From Symbiodinium natans (taxonomy: Eukaryota > Sar > Dinophyceae > Suessiales > Symbiodiniaceae), in assembly GCA_905221605.1 (NCBI GenBank), contig CAJNDS010002523.1, positions 124,001 through 188,000 of the forward strand: a stretch of DNA of 64,000 nucleotides, written 5' to 3'. Both the position numbers and the translations under genes were made by a program. The notes beneath the pieces are model-generated. The model saw nothing but the letters and a program-made list of their open reading frames with translations, was not told the DNA's origin and ran no database searches. Of this stretch, positions 11,300-37,900 are shown piece after piece (position 1 is the stretch's first letter; each line of letters opens with the position of its first letter).

Positions 11300-13656
11300 A
11301 GGGGTGTAAAAAAGCTCGGGGGGTTCTTTCGGTCTACGGTTCGGGATGGTTTGGAGGGTTGACTTCAACTCGAAGGTCTACAGGTCCGATCACCAGGAAC
11401 ACCCACAGGAAATCAACAAACAACCGCTGTCACGCGGTAGGACCTCCAACGGCTCACGACAGCAAACTAGCCAGTATAAAGTCTGGGGCTACACAGGGCT
11501 GCAATCGGCCGCAAGATTTTAAGAGGCAAATGACATGCGTCAAGATTGCTTTGGCTAGTGCCTGGTTCGAACTGTGCACATTGCAGACTCTGAACACTAA
11601 AACCAGCCGAGAGAAGAGGCTGACCATCTGCATCCAAGACGCGCGGCAGATGCCAGAATGCACAAAAGCAAAGATGTTTCTGCTGTTCGATGCTTGAGCT
11701 CGGCTTTTCATCGTGAACAGGGCTTGGATCGGGTTTCGGGCTTTTGGTGGGACGAGCGCACACCTCTTCTCACAGTACAGGTTGAAACGATGGACAGGGT
11801 GGGCGGGGAGAATGCAGGTCGCCAGCGAATGCTGGCAACTTTTGTCTGCGCGCCAAACGTCATTTCAATCCCCCAGACCAGCCCCAATACCTGCTCAATA
11901 CTGGCATGTAAACCACGTCGGTCGCCAGAGGCTGTCTGCAAGGCTCGGTGTGCATTCACCTACAGCTTACTGTTGACTGCAAAGCGAAAAGGGGCCAGCA
12001 GATCTTGACACCAGGTCAAGACACCATCAAGTCTAGCACACACCGAGTGCTGGAAGCAGGACCGCTTTGTCCTCGCACTGTCGTCAGATATTAACGCTGG
12101 TGGAAAGCTGGTCCTGCTGTGGGCTTCAAGACGACACCAACCAGACGGCAGTCCATGCTGTTTGTGCCACTGGCATTGGCCAGCAAAGGCCACTTGTCGT
12201 TCAGGAAAGGTGATAAGTCGTGCTGGGACGCAGCATCCGTGCTGATAATTGTGACACTGTGGCGGGCAACTCTCTGTCTGCAGGTTTCAACTTATGCTCC
12301 CTACGTGACTGGCAACAGCTTCTCGACGCGCACGTCTTGATCGTGAAGCCAAGACCTACACAGGGCTGAAGCCAACGAACTCCCTTAGTGCCAAATGCTG
12401 GGCCCTGCTATGCCCGGCTCCATGTTCTGGCAGACCCTGCTGCGGATCCTACATCTTGGGGGGCGACGACCTGCGAAAGATCCGCAGAGGACACTGCTAA
12501 GTAAGGGTAGAATTTCTTGGCACTTTTTTTCCCTCGCATTGCTTCGTCGCCAATTGCTAGTCCATTCGAGACTCAGACTCAGACGACTCGGCCAGCATCT
12601 TGCTCACTCGCAGGAAAACGCTGCTATCATCACAGGCCTATAGAGATGTTGCCTACATAGCTGTAGCATGCTGTAGCTAAACATGTGAAGGCGCAACTTG
12701 TGTTTCGCGTTTAGGCTGCGCTGCTCTCAGCATGTCTGCTTGGCCAAGAGTCTGTCGAAGGTCGTCGACTGACATGTATGACAGCTAAGAGGGCCCGGCA
12801 CGTCTCAGGCATCGCTTTCCAACAAAACATGCTATTTGTTTGTTCATATGTTGTTGCACCCACTCACCTCAACAAAACGCAAGAAAGACTGAGCTTCCTT
12901 GGCGAGGACGTCTAGAAGGACTTGGATTCACAAGCGCTCCATCAAGCAGCCTGAGCCATGCAGGCGAAGGCAAGAAATCCATGTTGCCACGCGTGTGGCT
13001 TCGGTCGTCGAGCTTAGCTGGCTGATGCTTGCATGATGCGACTCATCCGTGTGACGTGGTTCAGCAGTTGGGGTAGCTGCGTGTTAGGGCAGCGCATTGC
13101 CAAGCTAAATCTCGCCTCAAGAAAAACACTCTTTGGCAGGCTCCAGTTCTTTGAGCGGGCACCTGCCTGAGTCAAGCTTCCAAAGCTCTCACAATGGTTC
13201 AAAATGGGACCTTGGCTGGCGTTCGTCTTTCACTTCTTGCTCATGACTCTATAAACATTCATCTGCAAACTCCAACTCAAGCCGCTCGAGTCTTGGCTCG
13301 TTGTTTGTTTAGGGGCTCGTAATTGTCCCAGGACTCACTCTAAAAGCGACCTGCATGGACGTGACTTCTCAGGCGGAGGCTGGTGGCCGTAGCTCAAGGC
13401 CGCGACGACCTCTCAGTGGGGAAGCACTTTCAGGGTCAACAAAAGGGTCTTCAGACCTCCTATCGAGGATGGTGACATATGGTGGCGCTGATGGATCTGA
13501 TGGCAGAAGCTAATGTCTCCAAATCAACCTCATCCCAATCACTGCAAGCTCGCTGTGCCCATGTTTCCTGTGTCTCAGGACTTCACCAGCTAACGCATCC
13601 TCCATCCCCCACGACCCATGCCGAAAGGAACAACGTGGAACACAGCACGCTTCGGC
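11289..13656. other. Intergenic region between gene A start and gene B stop
   Basis: About 2.4 kb without a supported gene. Its left part (to ~12,110) is conserved with 28,150-29,150 upstream of gene B. This includes a block near 12,090-11,990 that reads LLAPFRF in A and LMAPFRF in B. It could be promoter sequence, a 5' exon or the end of another transcript. From 12,130 to 13,650 I see nothing recognisable. Confidence 0.4.
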
Positions 13657-28030
<14,374 letters not shown>

Positions 28031-28041
28031 GGCAATGGCCT
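28031..28041 (-). promoter_or_regulatory. Candidate spliced-leader acceptor of gene B
   Basis: On the minus strand a C/T-rich tract ends in CCCCTAG at 28,046-28,040, leaving a 9-nt leader GCCATTGCC before the ATG. The same arrangement is seen in gene A and, with 8 nt, in gene C. Confidence 0.35.
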
Positions 28042-28919
28042 AGGGGTGGAAGGGGGTTACAAAGGGGGGTTTCAAGAAGGGCTCTATAGGGGGCTTCGGG
28101 GGGTTCTTTGGGCCTCTGCAGGGTTGCAATGCCTGTCGCCTCTACAGATCCGACTGCCAGAATGGACAGGACAAACTATAGACACCAGGAAAGCTGTCAC
28201 ATTGTAGGACCTCCTTGCAACAAAGAGTCAAGGCTGAGTTAAGGCTAACTGCACACCCCGAAATGCACAGTGCCGGGGACTGCTGGAAGCACCAAACAAA
28301 CCACTGATCATGTAGAATCTTGCTAGTGCAGACTGTGGTCGGATGGAAACACACACACACAAACAAACAAACAAGGTTGTGCCTAAAAAGCTTCTCTCGG
28401 CAATCGTTGAGCCCCTGAAGCCTCCCGCCTTAACCTGTCACAAATCTGTGTGCTGGCGGAGCAGGTTCAATACCCGCAGCTAATGCCGTGGAGACTTCGA
28501 TCTAATTTGAACGTTGCCATGCCAAGGTAGGCGGACTCACTACCAGAACAAAACATACTGAAACCGCAACAAGCATGCATCCAAGGCACTAGTGACAGAT
28601 CCAAGAATGCGCAAAGGCAAAGATGGTTCTTGCTGTTGGATGCTTGAGCTCGGCTTCTCATCGTGAACAGGGTTTGGGAAGTCGGGTTTCGGGCTCTTTG
28701 TGGGACGAGCGCACACTTCTTCTCACATTAGACTGGGGTTGACATGATGCACAGGACGCAGTATATTGCAAGTGGCCCGGAATACAAGTCGCCTGCGAAT
28801 GCGCTCATACACGGCACAGTAATGTTTCACGTTCTTGAGACTTGCTTGCTTTGGCCTTTGTCTCCCGACCAGATGTCACCACTAGAAGGCCATCACCCAG
28901 ACCAGCCTCAAGACCTGCT

Positions 28920-28973
28920 CCCTAAACCCTAAACCCTAAAACCCTAAAACCTAAACCCTAAACCCTAAACCCT
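28920..28973 (+). repeat. Interstitial telomere-type tract (CCCTAAA)n
   Basis: About seven mostly perfect units. In the paralogous place upstream of gene A (11,890-11,905) the same flanks CCTGCTC and GGCATGT are separated by only AATACT. Confidence 0.9.
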
Positions 28974-29324
28974 CGGCATGTGAACTACGTCGGTCGCCAG
29001 AGGCTGTCAGGAAGGCCCACTGTGACAGTGCATTGGCATGCAGCTGACCCTAAAAGCGAAAAGGGGCCATGAGGTCCGGACACTGGGCCAAGAGACCATC
29101 AAGTCCAGACCCAGCGCTGGAAGCAGGACCCTTCTGGCGAAGCAAGAGGTAGTTACAAATTGATGTCAGCCACAGGATTCGTGGCAAAGAGGTTCCGAGC
29201 TGGCCACTTGCCAGTGTGGAGGCCCCATGGCGCTCCACACAATATGGTAGCCACCAATGCATGAGAAGTACCACCATTAGAAATGCCCTTCTTGATAGCA
29301 TCAAGAATCCCTATATATGTATAA

Positions 29325-29380
29325 ACATATATATATATATATATATGTGTACGTATATGTATATGTATATGCGATATGCA
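29325..29380 (+). repeat. (TA)n microsatellite
   Basis: ATATAT tract interrupted by GTGTACG, with GTATAT units at its right end. Confidence 0.9.
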
Positions 29381-30198
29381 CAAGAGCCACCATCCAGTCC
29401 TTTAGACTGCCGTGTGTCGCACAAGCTCGGAATGTCGGACCTCAACTCCGGCAGGGACTCCTTTGAGGCGCCTGCCCCGAGTTAAGATCGAGTTAAATTC
29501 CCTCGGCTCAGGTATGTCGAAAACAAAATGTGGATTGTGAGGCCGCAGGGTGTAGAAGCATAGCGTTGTAACCACTTGCTTGTGGAATCTTGGGGTATTG
29601 CACTCGATCTAAGAATGGTCGAACCTTTTGGGGGCACAAAGGGTGCCTTGCCTCGTCGCAGGGGTTCCAAGTACTATTGGCAGGGTGTCAGCTTCAATTT
29701 GTGATTTGTAACACCCATTCCACTTCGGTGTTCTGAGACAAGACAGGACGGTTCGACTAAAGAAGTCAAAAACACAGGGCCGAAACATTCCACCCAGCAT
29801 TCACCCCAGCATTGAGCACAGGTTGCCGCGTTTTGCGCGGCTTGGAAGACCGAAGTGACCTCTCCCAGAGCAGCCACTGCTTTACTTGCAGTGCTGGGGG
29901 CTGTGATGCTAGTACAAGTGGCTTGCCTCGGCAAAATACCCATGAGGTATTGCACCTGCTATGCAATCAGCTTAACCCCAAACGGGGGCCCAACCTTTGA
30001 GTCATTGTGATGCTGTCTGCATGGCGCACAAACATCTCACCGAGCGAAGGTTCTTGAAACATGCCCCACGTTGCCCGCGCGGATGTCGGGGGTCCTCAAT
30101 ATGAACCTTTTGCCTGTTCCGGACAATGAACCTTCGCGCATGAAGCAGTTGCAAACCCAGGAGACCCTTTCCCCAAACCCCAAACTCCCGTCTCGGCC

Positions 30199-31962
30199 TT
30201 ATGCTGCAGGGTACGGGTAGTAGTAGGCCATGGGCTGGTAATTTGGCACCTGGTAGTACCTCAATGCGTAATGTGTGTTCTGCTGGGTGCCGTTGGGGCG
30301 GCACAGGCAACTCCTGACACTGGCGATCATTGGTGTTCTCGTCTGCTTGAAGGGTTTAGAGCTGAAGGGCGTGCTGGATATTGAAAGATGGGTAGAGACA
30401 TTGGGCTGGTCTGGAGCTGAGACCACCAAATTCTCGAAGCCAAACCTGGAATTGCTCCAAACTGATGGGGGCGAGCTGCTGTGGCACCGGCATCATTTGA
30501 GATGGCTGGGCCATGGGGTACATGGAGCCTTGATACTGCTGAAATCCTGGCAACAGCCACATTTCGGGATCTCAAGTTGAGCGTGTTTGTGGCTTGGGAC
30601 CCAGGGCCTGTGACAGGCTTTTGCAGATCAGCGAAGCAGCAATTTAAGTGACGGCTCCCTGTTCGGCACGGGCGTCTGATGAATACACACACCTTCTGGA
30701 CCGATTCAGGACGGGAAAAGTCCCCCAAAACCACGTTGCACACTACTGTTTGATGGGTCCCATCGCATGGCGGCTCGCGGCTTCTTAGGGGAATACATTC
30801 CTTAGCCCCAAGTAGCGGCTTACTGCTGGACAACTTGCTTGCAAGGCCCCAAAACAGTACAGCATGTTCGAAACAGATTGCAACATCTGGTTCTGAGCCC
30901 TGCTAATCCAGGCCGATTCAAACCCTATAAGCCCCAAATCACCAAGCCCCCGAGCCCCTAAACTCCTAAACCCCAACAACCACGCCCGTGCCCAAAGGAC
31001 ACCTGGAGTCACTGCGGGGGCGGCTGTCGAGGGAACTGGCTGCTCCGGGGCCTCCTACACGAGGTGTGTTTTGGTGTTTACGAGGGCAACGTTCCGAAGG
31101 TGCTGCAGGGCTTCTATCGGAAGATGAACGGGGGCTTTTTTTTGGGGCAGGACTGCAGTTTCGGCGTTTGCACAGCTTGGCTGCCGTGCCCGTGCATGGG
31201 CACGGGGCTGCCACCCGCATCCCTACGATTTCTAAAGGCAGCTTGACTCAGAGGGGATCGAGCCATAGCCCAAACATTCCCAAACCCTCAACCTCCCTCA
31301 GCCCTCAGCCGATTTGGGCTTCTATTTACCGGCCGCGAATGGCGTTTCTCGGCCCTGGCCTCGACCAGGGGCGCCTGACAGGCTAGCAATGGAAGGCCAG
31401 CACGGCCGTGCACTGCAAACAAAAGGGGCTGGTTGATGCCCTCAGGACGCTGCATGCTTGCTAGGCCCCCCAACAAATGGTTAAAGTTGTTGAACCTTGC
31501 AAACTTTAAGTTTAGTTCAAAGACTTGGAGAACTCACGGCGGGGGTCGAACGTTTTCATCCAGATGTCGTGTGAATCTCAGACATTCAGACTTGCCAATA
31601 TGCATATACAAGTTTTGGTCAAGTGCAAGCATTCTTCAACATGCAGCACAGCCATGTTCATTCCCGCATATAAAACGCGCACGATGGGATTAGCTACTGT
31701 GCTGAAGCCGGTTCTGAGGCCGATGGGGCTCGGACACTGCGTCCTGTCGGTCGTTTTGTCATGCCTTCTATCGGGCTGAACTAACATGTGGGTGAAAAAC
31801 GCACGCAAATCGCTCATCCTGGCGACGAACTTTGGGTCGCCGCGGCGTTTGGTTAGCTTACATGAAAGGGTGTGCTGCTTCGGTTGTTGTGCAAATAACG
31901 GCTCGGTGCTGGCGCCGCTGCCGGTGCTGCTGCTGCTGCTGCTGCTGCTTCTTTTTCTCTTG
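30199..31962 (-). CDS. Gene C cytoplasmic tail exons
   Basis: An Ala-rich exon (about 31,962-31,905) has a GCA/CAG-type triplet run that reads EAAAAAAAAPAAAPAPS in the frame matching gene B. The Q/Y exon 30,546-30,446 reads FQQYQGSMYPMAQPSQMMPV. The last exon 30,259-30,199 reads YYQVPNYQPMAYYYPYPAA and stop. The frame of the Ala exon is uncertain because the triplet run is open in all frames. Confidence 0.45.
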
Positions 31963-34900
31963 TCGCCACTGTTGTCGCGGTTGCCAGTATCTCTGCCGTC
32001 ATTGCACAGGTTGCCGTCTTTGGTTGTTGGTTGCTGGTTGTGTTTGTACATTTGCTTGATGCTCGCTGTTCGATCTGGGTTTTGGGTTGTTTGTTGTGTG
32101 CTGTTGGTTGGTTGCGAAGGTGGTACTGCATAGTGGTGGCGGAGGTGGTTGTGGCCCTAGCTTTGGCTCTTGTGCTAGTTGGTGCCATGGTTGTTATTTT
32201 GAATTAGATTTCGGTCGTTGTTTTGATTCTTGATCTGATTTGAGTGTACACCGTGGAGTTGAAGAGGTCCTTTGTCCTCGCTTTTAGTTCACTTCATGGG
32301 CGGCTGTTCTTTTTCCCGTCATTGCCTGTTGCCGTGAACTTCATGCACACGTGTGCCAAAAGTAGACACAGGAACGTTCCAATCACAGTGTTGGTGCCTA
32401 AACCCTAAACCCTGAACCCTAGACCCTAAACCGGGTCATGTGAACACGGCTCAATCGAGTCGACGACCTCTTTTTGTCGAGAAGAGCACGCAAAAGCATG
32501 TCGAGCCAGCGAGGGCGAGGTAACTAATTGAAAAACTCAACGTGCTGTGCCAAAAGCAAATGGTTCCTCAGCAACTGAGGAGAATGAAGTTGAGCAACAC
32601 CAAAACCCTAAACCTGCACTCTAAACCCTAACTCTTCGTGTGAGGTCGTGTTGCGTTGTTGTCCGTGTGTCGGGAGCTTACTTGGGTCAACGCATCGCGC
32701 GCCAGGCCTATACTTCCCCACGGCTGCGATCCGTGCCTTTCAGAACTCCTCTGAACTATCTGCTTCGCTCTCAGGTGCTCTGCTTCGCTTTTAGGTGGTG
32801 GGATGCATTGCACAACACAGCCGCTTCACCAATAGTCTTGCGACTACAGCAACCCGACGGGACAAGCATGTGAACAAGATTTCTTCAGGATGAAAAATTC
32901 GTTGAGATGCCGCATTTTTGCTCAGGAATGTGTGGATTAGCAGAAAACTGAGGCTTTTGTGGCACAAATGAAACGGTGATCTTTGGGGAGGATGTGGACA
33001 AAAAATGAAATGCCAGGTTATTGAACGTTTCTGTTTGGGGGCGGCATTGGGCCACATAGGCGTGTGTTGCCCCAACTTAATTCCATAACTTCTCAACCCC
33101 TGAGTCGGGGCAGTGGGGTCGGGTTGCATGGAGCCTTCTCGATGGTGGCGGCACGCTTGATCTTCTTCGTCTGCAGTCGACAGCTCATGGGAGCACCGAT
33201 TTTCGGGGAGCACCGATTTTCGGGTAGAACCGACCGAAGGTTGGGAGCCCCTTGTGCTATGAAGACTGCGCCAAGCCCGGACTCGGATGGTTTCTAGTAT
33301 CTAAAGCGTTGAAAAGTGCCACGAGTAGAGACGCTTTAGAGGAGAATCAGCTGCCCTCACCGGTCTGGACGCAGAAAGGCTACAACCCAGCGACAAGTTC
33401 TTGAGGCTCCAACTCTGCAGCCTGACTGAACCTCAAAATGCTTCCACATCACCAGTATGCCCTTGCATTCCGTCCTTGTTCGTTTTTCCGGACATGAAGT
33501 AGTGGGCACCGCCGGCAACGGCAAGGCAGCCGGCAATGCCACCTGCGCGAGGGTGGGAAGCAAACAGCCATGCGACGACCCGTTATTGTCTTAGTACAAG
33601 CACCATGAAGCCACCACATCACAGGGTCACTGAAGAAGAAACATCGCACAGCGAACGGGTGGCTGCAGGTAACGAAAACTTCAGACACAGGCAGTTGAAG
33701 CAAACGTGTGGCATTCCTTGCCTGGATGTGTGTCAAAATGTGCTTATTTGTACAAAGACGTGTTATGTAGATCATATGTTGTCTGAATGGGCTTCTCTTA
33801 GTCTTCAAATGCAATACTGCTGGCGGCCGCGCTGTCAGCCTGGGATTTCCGGGCTTATGATCCAGTTTCTACATCCCATTGAATTTGAACTTTGCCAGTC
33901 AATGTGGGCAAGTTAGGCCCCTCCTAAGCATGTAGAATCATGTAGTTGTCCTCTTCCAAATCCCGGCCTTTCAAAGATGCGCCCCCTCCCCCTCCCCACG
34001 GCCCTTGCAAGCAAATCAAAGTCCGGGTGGTGGGGGTGAGCAGACAGAAAGGCCAGTATGCACAACAAAAGTACTGCCAGGTGGCTCGACAAAAGCCAGT
34101 CTTGTCGGACATCTTGCAACATCCTATGAATGGCTTATGGGCCACTTATGGGCTTCAGGAGCCCGACCTGAAGCCCGAGGCCGCCAAGTTCAACAAAACA
34201 AGCTTGGGGCGCCGCCAATCACGCCATAGACCGCGCTGTTGCCGCCATCGCCACCCGCTGCTCCAGGAGCAGCGCCCAGCTCCTACATGCGAAGGAGAGT
34301 TTGGGCCTCAACTGTACGCCCCTCAGCCTGACCTTGATCTGCGAATCCTGAACTTGAGAACAGTTCATTTACAGACAATGCTCTTTGCGCAGCCGATGAA
34401 TGATCTACGGCCATCTTCTGGAATAGGCTTCCTGTCTACTTGCACGAACTCAACTCTCGAGCTTGTCGTTGTCGGGGTCTGGGAAAGGGACAAGCCATCT
34501 CCTTGACGTTTTCATGCCTTGAAGCGCCCTGGCTCCCTTGATGCTGAAGAGACTCTCACACTCGCACCAGGCAAAGAAGGTGACGGCTTAGGACTGATAT
34601 GTTTTTGCACCTTCAAACCTGGAGCTGAGCCGCAATGGAAGCTGGGTCTCGAAGTTAGAAGTTTTAGCCCAAAAAGAGCCCCCCTTCGGCCATGCCGAAT
34701 CCCAAAGGCCTTTCCCTCCGCAAGCATGTCGATCTGCGGCAAAGCAGGGGTGCTCGTGCAGGGGCTTACTTTCACTGTACCACGCGCCTGCGTAATGTCA
34801 GCATCCCACTGCCCAAGCACGCATGGCTAGCAGCGCGAAACAGGTGCCAACATTTCGGCTGGCCTCGTCCGCTGCTGATCCTGATTTTGCCACGGTACTG

Positions 34901-37900
34901 CACGTCTCCTCTTTAATGCTATGTCTGCTACGTTGTTCTCTCTCGCTCTCTTTCTTTCTCTCTTTCTCTCTCGTTCTTTCTCTCTCCTCTCTTGTGCTTC
35001 TTCTTTTCTTTTACTTAGACCAACTGTCACAGGCGACATCCGAGGACCGTGCTGCCTTGCTACTTCTGGCTGTCAAGTGGAGGACCGACCCTCGACTACG
35101 AGATTTTGCAGGCCTGAGCTGCGGCGCCTTCGGGATTTTTAACCCGCGGCTCCTCCCAAAAGACCAGGCCATCAAGATTTCTTGGTGCAAAACCCACAAG
35201 GCCCTGTACCCCATCAAGTGCTTCAGAAATGATGGCCATGTCTCCAAGGAGTTCGTGCGTCGACTTGTCGAACTTCTCGGATGCCTGGCCGCCGCAAAAA
35301 AATGTCGGCAAGCTTGCAGGTTTGCAAAGCTTGCAAAATCCTTCTCGTGGGTTGCATTCGAGGGAGAGCGCTTTTTGGATGCCTACGACCTTGGTTACTT
35401 ACCCCGCGCACCGGGTGTCACCACGGCTAGTGTCAAGTTCGCAGGCACACAGAAGTGCCCCTCTTTTGAGTTGTATGGTTCTGAACGTGAGAGGTTCTCA
35501 AGATCATAAGGAATCCGAACCACTGCAGCATTGCGGCGTTAGAGCTCGACCCACAGTTGGGAATGTGTCTGCAAAAGAACTGGGTGCTTATGCCAAGATG
35601 CTTCCATGTGGAGCTTGTAGGGTTACAGGGTTGGGTTCTCAAAGCCCACGTGCCTCACCACTCTCGCCCGCCAGCTTGCTGATCTGTGGGCAGGCTTTAG
35701 GGGCAGTTCACCACTGGGCTGCACTCAATATGATTGAACCCGGCCCTAGAACACTGCACCAAAATGGACAGCCTGCCCAAGCACAATCGACGATAGCAAC
35801 GGGGAACGGCAGCCCTGATCCTGAAGAATCCCCTCGGTTGGCCTGGTCAGCTGCCGATCCTGATTTTGCACCGTAGGGGATGTGGGCCGCAGGCGGGGTG
35901 CCTCCCTTGTACTGCGCAACTACTTTCCTGGTATCCCTCTGGCTAGGTCTGAGGCACGGCGCCTCCGGCAAGTGGGATCCCAGCTTCAACCCAAGCCATG
36001 CGCAACCCCGTGCCTAAACAAGAGTCTTGCAGTCTGGGGGCCGGCTTGTAGAATCGCACGAGTGGACAATTATCTCACACACTACGCAAGCTCGCCTCCT
36101 CAGCAGCTCAGCGTCCCCTACTTACAGACCCGAGAGCTAAGCCCAGAGCCTGAAATCCCGAATCGCAGTTTTGGGTGGGATGTGTTGGGCTGTTCCTGCA
36201 CCACCCGCCAAGTCAAAAGCACTGCAGGATAAGGTCGGTCCAAACTGGAGGTAACAATATGACAATATGGGCCAAAACTAAAGCAACACCCCATCTAGAC
36301 TATGCACATTTGGTGGCCATGTCTCCAAGGAGTTGGTTTGCCGACTGCTGGAACTTCGCGACGGTCTGGCTGCTGGCTTTCAATAGGTCTGCTGGGTGTT
36401 CTGTGGGAAAGTTGCTCTTAGGTTCAAGTAGAGCGATCTGGAAACACGTCGACAGAACATCTGGGTGCTTGCGCTAAGATGCTTCCAGGTATTTGGAGAT
36501 GATAGGGTTGGGATCTCAAAGCCCACGTGCCTCACCATTCTCGCCCGCCAGCTCGCTGATCTGTGGGCAGGCTTTAGGGACAGTTCCGTTCCTCGAAACA
36601 CCCTGTTGGGGAACAGCTTGACAGAAGCGTTCCGTATACGGTGCAGTTAATTGGACTCAGCCTGTCCACGTCACACAGCGTGCATGAGTTTGGTAGGTAC
36701 TGTAGGGCCTGCGTGCATGTCTACCACTGGACTGCACTCAATATGATTGAACTCCACACTAGAACACTGCACCAACCTGGATGCTACAGCATGCTCTGGT
36801 GTTGAGTACAATCCTCCAGCACTATTTCGCCAAGGGCAGTGCAACGTCAGCGCCCAGTTGCGAAGCACCCTCGACGATAGCACCGGGAAACAGCAGCCTG
36901 ATCCCGAAGAATCCCCTCGGTTGGCCTGGTCAGCTGCCGATCCTGATTCTGCACCGTAGGGGATGTGGGCCGCAGGCGGGGTGCATGTGGGCCCGTTGCA
37001 CGCCTCCTCCCTTGTACTGCGCAACTACTTTTCCTGGTATGCCTCTGGCTTTGCAGCATACCCTCTACTACGGGATTTGCAGATCTGAAGCGCGGGACGT
37101 CCAGCCAACAATTTTCAACCCAAGCCGTTAAACAACAAGTCGGAGGTTGCAAAAGAACCCAAGCAAGCAATTAAACAAGTTACACACTAAGCCTCTCAAA
37201 GCTCGCCTCCTCACTGCTCACCTCTACTCATCGCGACGGAGGCTTCTACACGGGTGAATCGCACTTGGTGATTGGGAGCTGGAGCTTCTTACCACTTAGT
37301 CAAAAGCGCTGAAAGGGGCCAACCAAACCTCAAGCTTTCTCAAAGTGATGGCCATGGCTCCAAGGAGTTCGTGCGTCGACTTTTCGAACTTCTCGGATGC
37401 CTGGCCGCCGGCTAGACATGGGATCGGCAAGCTTGCTGGGTTTGCAACATCCTTCTCGCGGGGTGCATTCAAGGGAGAGCAGCCTGCGACCTTGGTTGCA
37501 CCACCCGTGCACCACGGTTGGTGTCAAGTCAAGCTTGGGTCTCTCAGGCGTCGGACCAACTAATTCATGGCCCATGGCGCTGGTTAAGGTTGAGGATTTG
37601 GGTTGCGTATGCGCGAATTGGCCGCCACCGCGGTAATTATTGCGGCCTTAGAGCTCGACCCACAATTGGAAACACGTCGACAGAAGACCTGGGTGCTTAC
37701 ACTAAGATGCTTGCATTTGGAGCTTGCAGGGATGCAGGTTTGGGTTCTCAAAGCCCACGCACCTCACCATTCTCGCCCGCCAGCTTGCTGATCTGTGGGC
37801 AGGTTTTCGGGACAGTTCGTCTTAACTCCTAGTATACTGTTACAGCTTTGGCAGAAGGGTTCCGTATGCGGTGCAGTTCATTCTCACACAGCACACGCAT

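Larger units (their letters stand above)
1..12110 (+). repeat. Segmental duplication, copy in gene A
   Basis: Partner of 17,440-29,170. Exons and large parts of introns align; copy A alone carries the AT-rich element and the first MITE-like element. Confidence 0.8.
28031..30198. other. Intergenic region between gene B start and gene C stop
   Basis: Contains the upstream block shared with gene A (to ~29,150), a telomere-type tract (28,920-28,973), a (TA)n tract (29,325-29,366) and unassigned sequence at 29,400-30,190. An open minus frame at 29,674-29,955 has no recognisable motif. Confidence 0.4.
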
